This document shows positions 8,370-17,074 of a stretch of 64,000 nucleotides of DNA, in pieces. Position numbers and translations under genes: made by a program. Below the pieces are notes generated by a model. It searched no databases. It saw only the letters and a program-made list of their open reading frames with translations, and was not told the DNA's origin. Origin of the DNA: Armatimonadota bacterium (GTDB lineage Bacteria > Sysuimicrobiota > Sysuimicrobiia > Sysuimicrobiales > Humicultoraceae); the NCBI GenBank assembly GCA_016869025.1, contig VGFA01000002.1, positions 1-64,000 on the forward strand. The letters are read 5' to 3'. How positions within the stretch are numbered: position 1 is the stretch's first letter; every line of letters begins with the position of its first letter.

Positions 8370-11300
8370 CAACGACCGAACGGCCTTCCTTCCGGGGGCT
8401 GGTCCTCCCCGGGCTCCTGCCACTGGGTGCGCTGGCGGCGCAGCCGCGCAATGTAGAGGCGGGCCGCCGTTTCCATGGAGGCGGCGCGGGCCGCTGCCTC
8501 GGCTTCATCCTCGATGCGCCACCGATCGGCGGCGGCGTACTCGGCGTCGTCGGGGACCGGCGCTTTGCTTACAACGGCCGCAGCCATCGCCGCCGCGCGC
8601 GCCAGGCCCTGCTCGATCGCCGGCAGGCGGCGGAGCGCGATCTCGGCCGCGAACCCCACCATAGCCATGGCACCGAAGAGGGGCCACAGCGGCCGTGACC
8701 TGCGCTCGGGAGAAAGCGGGGGGGCCAGGGCCTCGGCAGGCGTTGCCACGACGCGCGCGCCTGCCGCCTCGACCATTTGCGCGATCACCGCTCGGTTCAG
8801 CCCAACCTGCCGGAGCTCCGGCGAGTACGGTACAGCCATCGGGAGCGCAAACCGGCCCGTCTGGCGGCCGCCCTCGGACGCGGCCACCCTGACGAGATAC
8901 CCCCCGGGCGGCGGAAGCGGAAGGTCGGCCTCGTACCAACCCGGCCGGGTCTGGAGCATGGGCGCTGTTCCGGCGTCGCCACCGTCGCCGACAAGGGTCA
9001 CGGCGGCCTCCCAGCCCATGTAGGGAGAGCCGTCGGTGGCACGCGCGTCGAGCACGATGCGCACGCGCTCGCCGACCGTCTCGGCGTGGACGTCCAGCGA
9101 TCCGGTCTGGCGGCTCATCGCCCAACGCACGGGCTGGGACCAGAACCGCGCCGCGCCGCTCCAACCGCTCCAGGGAGCGGTCCACCGGAACCGCGCGTCG
9201 GTCGTAATCGCCACTGCCCGTCCGGCGCCGTAGTTCCATGCCGCCAGGATCGGATCGTCGTGAGGGGAGGTCAGGATCACCTCCGCGGACGGCTTGGGCA
9301 CCGACGCGAGGTAGCCCAGCAGCGGGGGCACCGGTCCCAGCTCCGCAACCATCGCCGAGGTGCCGGCGACGCGCGGGGTGAACCGTTCCCCCACCACATA
9401 CGTCCGTGTTGCCAGGAGCGCCTCTGCCGCGAGGATCCTGGGGATGCTGTAGGCATCTTGGGCAACGTACGCCCGGCCGCGGCCCCATCCCGCGATGCTG
9501 CGCATGATCTCGACGTCGGCGTCACGGCCTATGGCGACCGTGCTCACGGTGATCCGTTCGGAGGCCAGCGCGGTGGCAAGACCGCGGAAGTCGCCGGGAT
9601 CGGTCTGCCCGTCCGACAGCACTATGATGTGCTTGACCCTGGCTTCTACACCTCGCAGCGCCTCGCGTGCCGCCACCAGCGCCGGATGCAGGTTCGTGCC
9701 GCCTCCGGCGCGGATACGGCTCACCTCTTCCAGGATGCGTGCGCGCTGCGATGCGGCCGTGGGTTGCACGAGCCAGCGGGGCGCCTGATCAAAGGCCAGG
9801 ACACCAACCACGTCGCGCTCTCCCAGCAGGTCTACCACAGATTGAGCGGTTTCCTTGGCCAGCTCCACCTTGGCCAGTTCGTTGCCGAAACCACCCATGC
9901 TCCCGGAGGCATCGAGCACCAGGATCACGGCCATCGTCGGTATCGCCAGCCGGTGCCGCACGTCCATGCTGACGGGAAGCGCCTCCTCCAGCGGGGTCCC
10001 GGCGTACCCGCCGATGCCGAAGCTCTGGGTGCCGCCCACTGCCACCAGCCCGCCGCCGCCGATCCGGACGTAGTCGCGCAGCGCGGCCATCTGCCCTGGA
10101 GAGAGCAGGTATGCCGGCACATCGTCGAGCACAACGGCCGCGGTTCCGTGGTACCCTGCTGCTGATCCTGGAAGCTGGGCAGGCGAGATCCTGCGCACGG
10201 AGAGCCGCTGCGACTCCAGCAGGGATGCCAGCGGGCCCGCGCGCTCGCTCGTATAGACGACCGACGGCCCTCCAGAGATGAGCCCGAGCGCGAACGCCCG
10301 GTTGTTTCCTGGCTCGGCGTCCGGGGATGCCTCGATCGTCGCGTCTATGCGGAGCAGCCCGGGCTGCGCAGCCAACACCTCCAGGTCCACACCGGTCCGG
10401 CCCGCACGCAGGTTCAGGTCCCGCGCGAGCAGCAGGACCCCATTGGCCCGAACGCGCAACTCGGCCTCGGCCGGCGCGGATGCGCGCAGGGCTACTGTGA
10501 CTGGTGCCCGCTCACCCACCGATACCAGGGGCGGCACCGTAACCTCTTCGACCAGCACGTCCGGAGCAGGATCAGACGCCATCGGTGCCACGACCAGTTC
10601 AATACCGCGGGCCCGAACCTCCGCGAGAGCCGGCGCAAGATCTCCGGCCGTGGCCTGGCCGTCGGTCAGCAACACGAGCCGGCGCGCGGCACCTGCGGGG
10701 AAGGCCGGGATGGCGCGCTGGATGGCCGCGGCTATGTTGGTGCCATCGGTTCGCGGCCGCGATGCCATTGCCAGTCTGGGATGCTCGGAGGGCGCCTCCT
10801 CCAGTTCGGAATTGTATCCAAATGTCACCAGTCCAACGCGCATGCCAGGACCGGCCCGGGACCGCGCCTCGTCCAGGAACGCACGCATCCGCCGCGCGCC
10901 CGCCGGACCGATGCTGTCGGAGCGATCGGCGGTTAGGATCACGGTCAGATCTCCCACCGCGGATGCGATCTCAACCCCGGCGAGGCCCAGCACCAGAAGC
11001 GTGATCACACACATCCGCAGGGCCGCGAGGTTCTTCCTCCTGCGCGGCCGCGGCAGCAGACTGCGGGTCCACAGCCACCACTCCACCGCGATCAGGACCG
11101 ACGCGAGCCCAAGCAGCCAGCGCGCCAACGGGACATGTGCCGGAAGCCGGACGGGCGGCGCGGTAGTGCTGATAGGGGAAGGCGCGACCTGGAGTTCCGA
11201 CTCACGCCGATCCACGGCGGGCACTACCCAGCGCCGTTCCCATCCGTCGGTTCGGAGCCGGTAGGCACCCACGCGCTCGAACGGCGGCAGCAGAAAAGTG

Positions 11301-12817
11301 CCGTCCCGGGCGAGTACCTGCCGGGTACTACCCGCGGGATCGTGCAGCCAGGCCTGACGCCAGGGGCCGGCCAGCACTACCGGTGCGCTGCCCGGCGCCA
11401 GCGCCGAGCCGCCGCCCGCAAGCCAGTCCAGCGCATTGGCAATCAGTACCGGAAAAGCCGCGCTATGTGGAAGATCGCTCGCTGCCAGCGAGAACGGCAG
11501 CACCACGGCCCGGATGCCACGCCCCTCGTAGGCCCACACCAGCGGTACGTCGCCCTCGGCCAACACGGTGCCGGCTTGGGGCCGGAGTGCAATGGCTTCA
11601 CCCACACGGACGCCGCGCAAATCAGCCATACGCATGACCCTATGGGTGGCAGATACCGTGCGGACTACCTGCTCGGCGGCGTCACCCTCGACGCGCACCG
11701 GCAGGTTGGAACCTACGGTACCTATCAACAGATAGGCGCCCGGAGCCAGTTCGGTCGGCGGCACCCTGTCGAGCACCACAACATCGGCCCCTCCCCATTC
11801 CGAAGGCGCAATCTTGTCGGTGCGCGAGAACCCTGCGAGGGGCACAGCCCGCAGTGCCGCATCCAGCACCGGGTTGTCCTCGCCCGCCACGAGCACACGC
11901 GGCAACCATTCCCGGCCGGCCGCGGCCACGGCCCGGTCGTCCGCGGCCAGCGCGTCGTGGCCCTCCAGCGAGGCCGCCACCTCCCCGCTCGTCGCGCCCA
12001 GGTCGAAGACAGCGGTTCTGGGGGTCCCGGGAACGAGGTCGAGGTTACGGCGGGCGATGGTCTGCCCACCTGCCGTAACCACGAGCGCCCGATCAGGGAA
12101 ACTCCCGCCGAAGGCCTCAACCCTTACCAGCAGACGCGTGTTGCCCAGGGCGTCGGTGCGCGCGTGCACCGCGGTCACGGCCGCGTTGGGCGCCCCATCT
12201 CCGACCCTGTGCCAGCGCACGCGCGGGTCCGCCGGGGGCTGGTCGCCAAAGAGGTGCACCTCTGCGGGCCGTCCGTGCGCACGCAGGCTGCCGGCCAGCG
12301 CCAGCGCCTCGGCGACCGAGTCACCGGCATCGGATGCCCGCAGGCCGCCAAGCGCCCTCCCCAGCACGGCGCGATCGGTTGTGAAATCAACGAGCATCAC
12401 AGGGCGGGCGCCCGCGGCGAGCAGCGCAACGGGCTGGCGCGGAGAGAGCCCGGCCAGCAACGCCCGGGCCTCCTGCTGCGCTGCGGCCAGGCGGCTGGGC
12501 CGGACATCCGTCGCCTGCATGCTGGCGCTGGTGTCCACCACCATGATCACCCCGTCGCCGGCAAGGCCTGGAAGCGAGATGGAGGGCCGGGCAAGCGCCA
12601 GCGACAGGAGGGCAATCGCCATCACCTGAAGCAGCAGGAGCAGATTGCGCTCGAACCGGCGCACCGGCATCCGGGCCACGAGATCGCGCGCTGCCCGCTC
12701 CCAGAGCAGCGTGCTGGAGACCACGCGGGGCTCCCGGCGCGCCCGCAGCATATAGAGCAGGATCACCAGGGGAACAAGGGCCAGCCACCAGAGCGCTGCG
12801 GGCGCGCCGAGGACCAT
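8369..12817 (-). CDS. Giant membrane protein with three VWA domains: BatA-like and glutamine-amidotransferase-like VWA proteins fused
   Basis: The 1482-residue chain looks like two usually separate genes joined in frame. Residues about 8-78 are the two-helix BatA N-terminal region. VWA1 follows with an intact MIDAS (VVDTSASM, about 92). Membrane helices lie around 590-640. VWA2 starts at about 630 (TADRSDSIG, a DxSxS MIDAS). A class I amidotransferase-like Rossmann section (LRDYVRIGGGGLVAVGG) contains VWA3 at about 969 (LVLDASGSMGG). A last helix is near 1400, before a charged cytoplasmic tail. Such proteins act with MoxR ATPases and DUF58 proteins at the membrane, as here. Both ends overlap neighbours as TGATG. 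The exact role is unknown. Confidence 0.88.
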   Translation of the reverse strand: MVLGAPAALWWLALVPLVILLYMLRARREPRVVSSTLLWERAARDLVARMPVRRFERNLLLLLQVMAIALLSLALARPSISLPGLAGDGVIMVVDTSASMQATDVRPSRLAAAQQEARALLAGLSPRQPVALLAAGARPVMLVDFTTDRAVLGRALGGLRASDAGDSVAEALALAGSLRAHGRPAEVHLFGDQPPADPRVRWHRVGDGAPNAAVTAVHARTDALGNTRLLVRVEAFGGSFPDRALVVTAGGQTIARRNLDLVPGTPRTAVFDLGATSGEVAASLEGHDALAADDRAVAAAGREWLPRVLVAGEDNPVLDAALRAVPLAGFSRTDKIAPSEWGGADVVVLDRVPPTELAPGAYLLIGTVGSNLPVRVEGDAAEQVVRTVSATHRVMRMADLRGVRVGEAIALRPQAGTVLAEGDVPLVWAYEGRGIRAVVLPFSLAASDLPHSAAFPVLIANALDWLAGGGSALAPGSAPVVLAGPWRQAWLHDPAGSTRQVLARDGTFLLPPFERVGAYRLRTDGWERRWVVPAVDRRESELQVAPSPISTTAPPVRLPAHVPLARWLLGLASVLIAVEWWLWTRSLLPRPRRRKNLAALRMCVITLLVLGLAGVEIASAVGDLTVILTADRSDSIGPAGARRMRAFLDEARSRAGPGMRVGLVTFGYNSELEEAPSEHPRLAMASRPRTDGTNIAAAIQRAIPAFPAGAARRLVLLTDGQATAGDLAPALAEVRARGIELVVAPMASDPAPDVLVEEVTVPPLVSVGERAPVTVALRASAPAEAELRVRANGVLLLARDLNLRAGRTGVDLEVLAAQPGLLRIDATIEASPDAEPGNNRAFALGLISGGPSVVYTSERAGPLASLLESQRLSVRRISPAQLPGSAAGYHGTAAVVLDDVPAYLLSPGQMAALRDYVRIGGGGLVAVGGTQSFGIGGYAGTPLEEALPVSMDVRHRLAIPTMAVILVLDASGSMGGFGNELAKVELAKETAQSVVDLLGERDVVGVLAFDQAPRWLVQPTAASQRARILEEVSRIRAGGGTNLHPALVAAREALRGVEARVKHIIVLSDGQTDPGDFRGLATALASERITVSTVAIGRDADVEIMRSIAGWGRGRAYVAQDAYSIPRILAAEALLATRTYVVGERFTPRVAGTSAMVAELGPVPPLLGYLASVPKPSAEVILTSPHDDPILAAWNYGAGRAVAITTDARFRWTAPWSGWSGAARFWSQPVRWAMSRQTGSLDVHAETVGERVRIVLDARATDGSPYMGWEAAVTLVGDGGDAGTAPMLQTRPGWYEADLPLPPPGGYLVRVAASEGGRQTGRFALPMAVPYSPELRQVGLNRAVIAQMVEAAGARVVATPAEALAPPLSPERRSRPLWPLFGAMAMVGFAAEIALRRLPAIEQGLARAAAMAAAVVSKAPVPDDAEYAAADRWRIEDEAEAAARAASMETAARLYIARLRRQRTQWQEPGEDQPPEGRPFGR

Positions 12818-13704
12818 CAGGCGATGAGCCCTCCCCGCCGCAGGTACCGGAGCACCAGGTCCTGGAACGGGATCGAGGTGGAAGCGCGCAGGTACTCCAC
12901 TCCAAGCCTCAGAGCGGCCCGCTCGATCTCATCAAAGTACCGGTCCCGTGCGCGCGCGTAGGCCGCGGCAGACGCGGCGTCCGCGGTGACATCCACGGCG
13001 GAGCCGGTCTCGCTGTCCACAAGGCGCAGGTCGCCGTCGAGGACCGGGGCCAGCTCGTCGTCAGAGAGCAGGTGAACAAGGAAGGGCTCGAAGCGATGGT
13101 ATCTGGCCAGGCGCAGCCCGGCCTCCACCCCGCCGGGGAGCATCAGGTCCGAGATCACGACCAGGATTCCGCGCCGCCGGGTGCGGACCGCATACTCCTC
13201 CAGCGCCGCGGCGAGATCGCTCGTGCCGGAGGGAGTGATGCCCGCCAGGAACCTAAAGAGAGCAAGGACTCCTGCCCTTCCCCGGCGCGGCGCCAGCGTG
13301 CGGACCGCGCGATCGCTGAAGGCCACCGCACCCACGCGGTCCAGGTTGGCCAATCCGATATAGCCGAGCGCGGCCGCGGTCTTGACCGCGTAGTCCAACT
13401 TGGAGGGCGATCCCCACCCCATTGATCCGCTGGAGTCCACGAAGAGGTGCACGCTGACATCCTCGTCCTCGCTGAAGAGCTTGACGAAGAGGCGATCCAG
13501 GCGTGAGTAGATGTTCCAGTCCACGTACCGGAAGTCATCACCGACCTGGTATGGACGATAGTCGGCAAACTCCACACCGCGGCCCATCGTCGCGCTGCGG
13601 CGCTCACCCCGGATTCCGCTCCGGTTCAACCGGCGCGAGCGCAGCGTGAGGCGTTCCAGCCGCGCCAGGAACTCCGGTTCGAGCAGCAGCGGCGCCCCGG
13701 TCAT
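12817..13704 (-). CDS. DUF58 domain-containing protein
   Basis: The 295-residue protein has the DUF58 hallmark segment DYRPYQVGDDFRYVDWNIYSR, then a VWA-like fold with a DxSxS motif (VDSSGSMG) and a TSDLAAALE loop. DUF58 proteins are soluble or membrane-associated partners of MoxR AAA ATPases and VWA membrane proteins. The gene lies exactly between such partners: its GTG or ATG start overlaps the moxR stop by 4 bases (13701-13704), and its stop overlaps the giant VWA gene start (TGATG). Function is presumed assembly or maturation of a metal- or envelope-related complex, inferred only from context. Confidence 0.9.
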   Translation of the reverse strand: MTGAPLLLEPEFLARLERLTLRSRRLNRSGIRGERRSATMGRGVEFADYRPYQVGDDFRYVDWNIYSRLDRLFVKLFSEDEDVSVHLFVDSSGSMGWGSPSKLDYAVKTAAALGYIGLANLDRVGAVAFSDRAVRTLAPRRGRAGVLALFRFLAGITPSGTSDLAAALEEYAVRTRRRGILVVISDLMLPGGVEAGLRLARYHRFEPFLVHLLSDDELAPVLDGDLRLVDSETGSAVDVTADAASAAAYARARDRYFDEIERAALRLGVEYLRASTSIPFQDLVLRYLRRGGLIA

Positions 13705-14696
13705 GGACTCCAGGAAGCAGCCGGGGTCGGCGGAACCTCGGCCAGGATGCTGCGGATCACCTCGTCAGGATCTACCCCTTCGGCCTCGCCTTCGAAGTTC
13801 AGGATGAGGCGGTGTCGCAACGCGCCCGGGGCAACGGCCTGGATGTCATCCGTGCTGACGTTGAACCTGCCTTCGGCAAGGGCGCGCACCCTGGCCGCAA
13901 GCAGCAGTGCCTGCGCCCCCCTCGGACTGCTGCCGTAGCGGACATAGCGGCGGGCTAGGGAACCCGCCGCCTCGTCGCCCGCATGGGTGGCACGCACCAG
14001 CCTGGCGGCCAGCAGCCGGACGTGATCCGCCGCAGGCACCTCACGTGCCAGTGCCTGCATGGCCTTGATCTCAACCCCGGTTGCCACAACGCTCGGGACC
14101 GGCTGTGTCGAGCCCGCTGTCCGATCCATGATCTCCAGCAGCTCGCGCAGCGTGGGGGATTCAACCTTGAGCTTGAACATGAACCGGTCAATCTGCGCCT
14201 CGGGCAACGGGTAGGTCCCTTCCATCTCGATCGGGTTCTGGGTGGCCAGGACCAGGAACGGCTCCTCGAGCACGTATGGACCGCCCGGCGCCGTGACGCT
14301 ACGCTCCTGCATCGCCTCCAGCAGCGCGGACTGCGTCTTGGGGGTGGCGCGGTTGATCTCGTCGGCCAGAACGATCTGTGAGAAGATGGGCCCCCGCTGG
14401 AACTGGAAGTAGCGCCGGCCGTCGGCGTCCTGCACCACCACGTTCGTGCCGATGATGTCCGCGGGCATCAGGTCGGGCGTGAACTGTATCCGCGAATAAC
14501 GCAGGTCCAGGCACTGGGCCAGCGTCTTGACCAGCAGCGTCTTGCCCAACCCGGGGACGCCTTCCAGCAGAACATGGCCGTTGGCGAACATCGCGTACAG
14601 CACGTGCTCTATCAGCGTCTCGTGCCCGACTATGACCCGCTGGATCTCGCGGCGGATCGCGGCATAGGTGTTCCGGAACGTGGCGGCATCCATCAA
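13701..14696 (-). CDS. MoxR-family AAA+ ATPase
   Basis: Chaperone-like AAA+ ATPase of the MoxR class. Visible motifs are Walker A GVPGLGKTLL, Walker B LADEINRATPKTQ, sensor 1 ATQNPIEMEGTYPLPEAQ, the arginine finger region DRFMFKL, and a C-terminal lid with sensor 2 (RYGSSPRGAQALL). The length of 331 residues is standard. The upstream gene ends 30 bases before the start; the downstream DUF58 gene overlaps by 4 bases. MoxR proteins act with VWA proteins to remodel partner complexes. This is the energy-providing member of the cluster. Confidence 0.93.
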   Translation of the reverse strand: MMDAATFRNTYAAIRREIQRVIVGHETLIEHVLYAMFANGHVLLEGVPGLGKTLLVKTLAQCLDLRYSRIQFTPDLMPADIIGTNVVVQDADGRRYFQFQRGPIFSQIVLADEINRATPKTQSALLEAMQERSVTAPGGPYVLEEPFLVLATQNPIEMEGTYPLPEAQIDRFMFKLKVESPTLRELLEIMDRTAGSTQPVPSVVATGVEIKAMQALAREVPAADHVRLLAARLVRATHAGDEAAGSLARRYVRYGSSPRGAQALLLAARVRALAEGRFNVSTDDIQAVAPGALRHRLILNFEGEAEGVDPDEVIRSILAEVPPTPAASWSP

Positions 14697-14726
14697 CGGA
14701 TCATCTCCTCGCCCTCGCGCGGCGGT

Positions 14727-16313
14727 CTAGCGGGACCCGGCCAGCGCCTCGAAGTACCTGCGGACTATCTCACGATATTCCGGTGGGATGCGCATGCGCG
14801 ACATGTAGCGGTCGGCCTCAGCGCGCACCGCCTCGCCCGCGCGTCCCGGGGCTACCCGCACCTGTCCTTGCCTGCCGGGTCCCAGCAGGTCCGAGGTCGC
14901 GGCACGGCCCTCGCCCTGCATCCCGCGGATGCGGGTCTGCGGGCGTTCGCCCTCCAGCCGGGGAGTGCGCTCTCCCATCCTGTCCTGGACCGCGCCCTGC
15001 CCGGCGGTCGTCCCCTGGTTGGGGCCCGGAGGCGGCTCCTGCTCGGCCGGTCCCTCTCCCTGCTGGATCTGCCGCCGCCCTGGCGCCGCGCCCCCCGGCT
15101 GCACAGCGGCCTCGGGCTGCTGCTCCGACTGTGTGGGCGCGCCGCTTCCTCCTCGTGCTATCCGGTCCGCCGACCTGCGCAGGTCGCGCTGCGCCTGCGT
15201 CAATCCCTCTTCGTCGGCCAGCATCGCCCGGAGCTCCTCCATATCCAAGGCGCCCTGCCGCAGCGCCTGCCTGGCCCCTGCGGTGTTCCCGGCAGCCGCC
15301 TGCCGCCGGGCCGCCGCCGCCTGCTCCCGCCCGCGAGTTGGGACCTCCCCCTCGCTCCCACCCTGAGACAGGGCTTCGAGCTGGCGCATCAAGGAACGGC
15401 GCTCCTCGGGGGAGGGGTTCTGCGCCAAGCGCTCGGCGATCTCCCGGAACTGCCTGATGGTCCGGTCCAGGGCGGCGCGCTGGCGGAGGAGCTGCTGCGG
15501 CAGGGCAGGATCGGGCATGGCCAGCTTCTCTCCTGCCTTCTCGCGGCTGGCCCGCACCTGCCGGCGCGAGGCCTCGATCTGACGGCCCAACGACTCTATG
15601 CGCGAGAGCGCCTCGTAGCGGTCCAGCTGCTCGCGCTGGAGGTTCTCACCCAGGCGCCGGAGTGAACCTGCCATGCGTCGGGCGGCCCGGGCCCGATCAA
15701 TACGCGCCTGGCTGTCCATCGCGTCGGCCGCCCTCTCGATCCGGCGGCCTTCCTGACGGATGGTCTGCGCCACCTTGCGCGCAGGCGTCCCGGGTACCGA
15801 GACCCCGGTAAGGAGCCAGCCGACCGCAACCGTAACAGCGGCCAGCCCCACGGCGGCCCACATCGTACGACCGGGCAACCACCCAATGCGCCCCTCGGGT
15901 GCCTGGACCGCTGCCCAGCGCGCGGCATCGGCCACCACAGCGGTTGACAGCGCCGTGGGAGGGTGCGTTCCAGCCAACACCTCAACAGCGGTCGCCATCC
16001 GGTCTCTACCTTCGAACCGGTGGTCCAGGACCTGCGCGGCCAAGAGGGGCGGCACGCGCCAGGTGGCGAACAGCAGCAAGAAGGTGAGTACGCCGGCAGC
16101 CAGACCCAGTCCGCAGAGCAATGCGTAGGGCAGGGTGATCGGGATCACGGCGCGCGCAAGCACGAGCGTCAGCACTGCTAGGATCCAACTCAGCGCGACC
16201 CGTCCACTCCACAGCCAGGCGCGGTGCGCGGCCAGGCGCCAGCATGCACCCGCAACGGCATCGAGGACCTCGGTGCGCTCCATCTGACCCCGGTTCCCAG
16301 TTGGAGCTGCCAT
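14727..16313 (-). CDS. Membrane protein with long Arg/Gln/Glu-rich coiled-coil region, DUF4175-like
   Basis: Not firmly recognised; the architecture resembles DUF4175-type proteins encoded beside MoxR/VWA genes. The 528-residue product has two adjacent N-terminal helices (about residues 30-80), a third helix near 150-170, then about 200 residues of predicted coiled coil rich in Arg, Gln and Glu (QASRRQVRAS-type heptads). A disordered Gly/Gln/Pro-rich stretch follows, and a short folded tail ends in YREIVRRYFEALAGSR. ATG 16313 is chosen because AGGG lies seven bases upstream and the longer frame would run into the neighbour. It lies eight bases after the permease gene and is clearly co-transcribed. 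Confidence 0.65.
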   Translation of the reverse strand: MAAPTGNRGQMERTEVLDAVAGACWRLAAHRAWLWSGRVALSWILAVLTLVLARAVIPITLPYALLCGLGLAAGVLTFLLLFATWRVPPLLAAQVLDHRFEGRDRMATAVEVLAGTHPPTALSTAVVADAARWAAVQAPEGRIGWLPGRTMWAAVGLAAVTVAVGWLLTGVSVPGTPARKVAQTIRQEGRRIERAADAMDSQARIDRARAARRMAGSLRRLGENLQREQLDRYEALSRIESLGRQIEASRRQVRASREKAGEKLAMPDPALPQQLLRQRAALDRTIRQFREIAERLAQNPSPEERRSLMRQLEALSQGGSEGEVPTRGREQAAAARRQAAAGNTAGARQALRQGALDMEELRAMLADEEGLTQAQRDLRRSADRIARGGSGAPTQSEQQPEAAVQPGGAAPGRRQIQQGEGPAEQEPPPGPNQGTTAGQGAVQDRMGERTPRLEGERPQTRIRGMQGEGRAATSDLLGPGRQGQVRVAPGRAGEAVRAEADRYMSRMRIPPEYREIVRRYFEALAGSR

Positions 16314-16321
16314 CGTTTGCC

Positions 16322-17074
16322 CTACCCTCCTCGGCCCTCGGCCCGCATTGCGTCCACCTGACCGGCGATCAAGCGGACACCCAGGGCCGAGATGGCCAGA
16401 TAGGCCGTGCCAGCAACACCCATCCACCAGTGCCACCCGCTGTTCACTACGAGGTCAACCATGCGGACCGGGCTGGCCGCCCACAGTGGCTCGGGCAGAG
16501 CCGCCGTCCCTCCGAACAACGCGGCCAAAGATCCCCAGTGCACGATCGTGCGCGAAAACTCCGAGACAAAGCGTCCGCCCAACCAGGCCCCCCAGACCCC
16601 TGCGGCAGTGGCAACGGCCACGGTCAGCACTCCGGCCCAGGCAACCGTTGCCATCTGGCCGCCGCGCAGGGCGGTGCCCAGCACCACAAGTGGGAGCAGG
16701 ATCGCGACCAGGTAGAGGGCGTAGATGGCGCTGGATTGCCACTTGCCGGCGGCTATGGCCTGCGCAGGGAACGCGGACACAGCCAGGTCCGGTATCCCCT
16801 TCTCTCCTTCCAGTGCCAGCTCCAGTGAAGCGACGGCCGACGACACATAGGTGACCATCAGCATCTGGACCGTCAGCAGCAGCGAGAGGAGTTCGGCGTC
16901 GCGCAGCCCGAAGGCGCCGGACTCCGCGGGCAGTGTCAGCAACACCAGAGCCCCGAAGGCCGCCAGCATCGCGGTCTGCGTCCAGATACCCCGGGATGTA
17001 CCCAGCCGTACTCGCAGATCCCCTCGGGCCACGGCGTTGATGCCTGGCATGGCCGCACCTCGGCCGCTACTCAC
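16322..17074 (-). CDS. ABC-2-type multi-helix membrane permease without adjacent ATPase
   Basis: The 250-residue protein has about six hydrophobic segments with the spacing of ABC-2/heme-exporter-like permeases. The early segment TVQMLMVTYVSSAVASLELALEGEKG resembles the conserved coupling region of such permeases, and LAVSAFPAQAIAAGKW resembles the loop preceding the third helix. The GTG start at 17074 overlaps the upstream stop (GTGA). No ATP-binding subunit for it is encoded in this operon; the only ABC ATPase in the window is MlaF, 14 kb away. It could be a structural membrane component of the MoxR/VWA cluster rather than a transporter. Confidence 0.6.
   Translation of the reverse strand: MSSGRGAAMPGINAVARGDLRVRLGTSRGIWTQTAMLAAFGALVLLTLPAESGAFGLRDAELLSLLLTVQMLMVTYVSSAVASLELALEGEKGIPDLAVSAFPAQAIAAGKWQSSAIYALYLVAILLPLVVLGTALRGGQMATVAWAGVLTVAVATAAGVWGAWLGGRFVSEFSRTIVHWGSLAALFGGTAALPEPLWAASPVRMVDLVVNSGWHWWMGVAGTAYLAISALGVRLIAGQVDAMRAEGRGG

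Noticed and set aside
11135-12961. 608-codon open frame on the plus strand opposite the giant VWA gene
   Set aside because: It is an antisense shadow in GC-rich coding DNA; no domain or signal is recognisable, and the minus-strand gene is clear.
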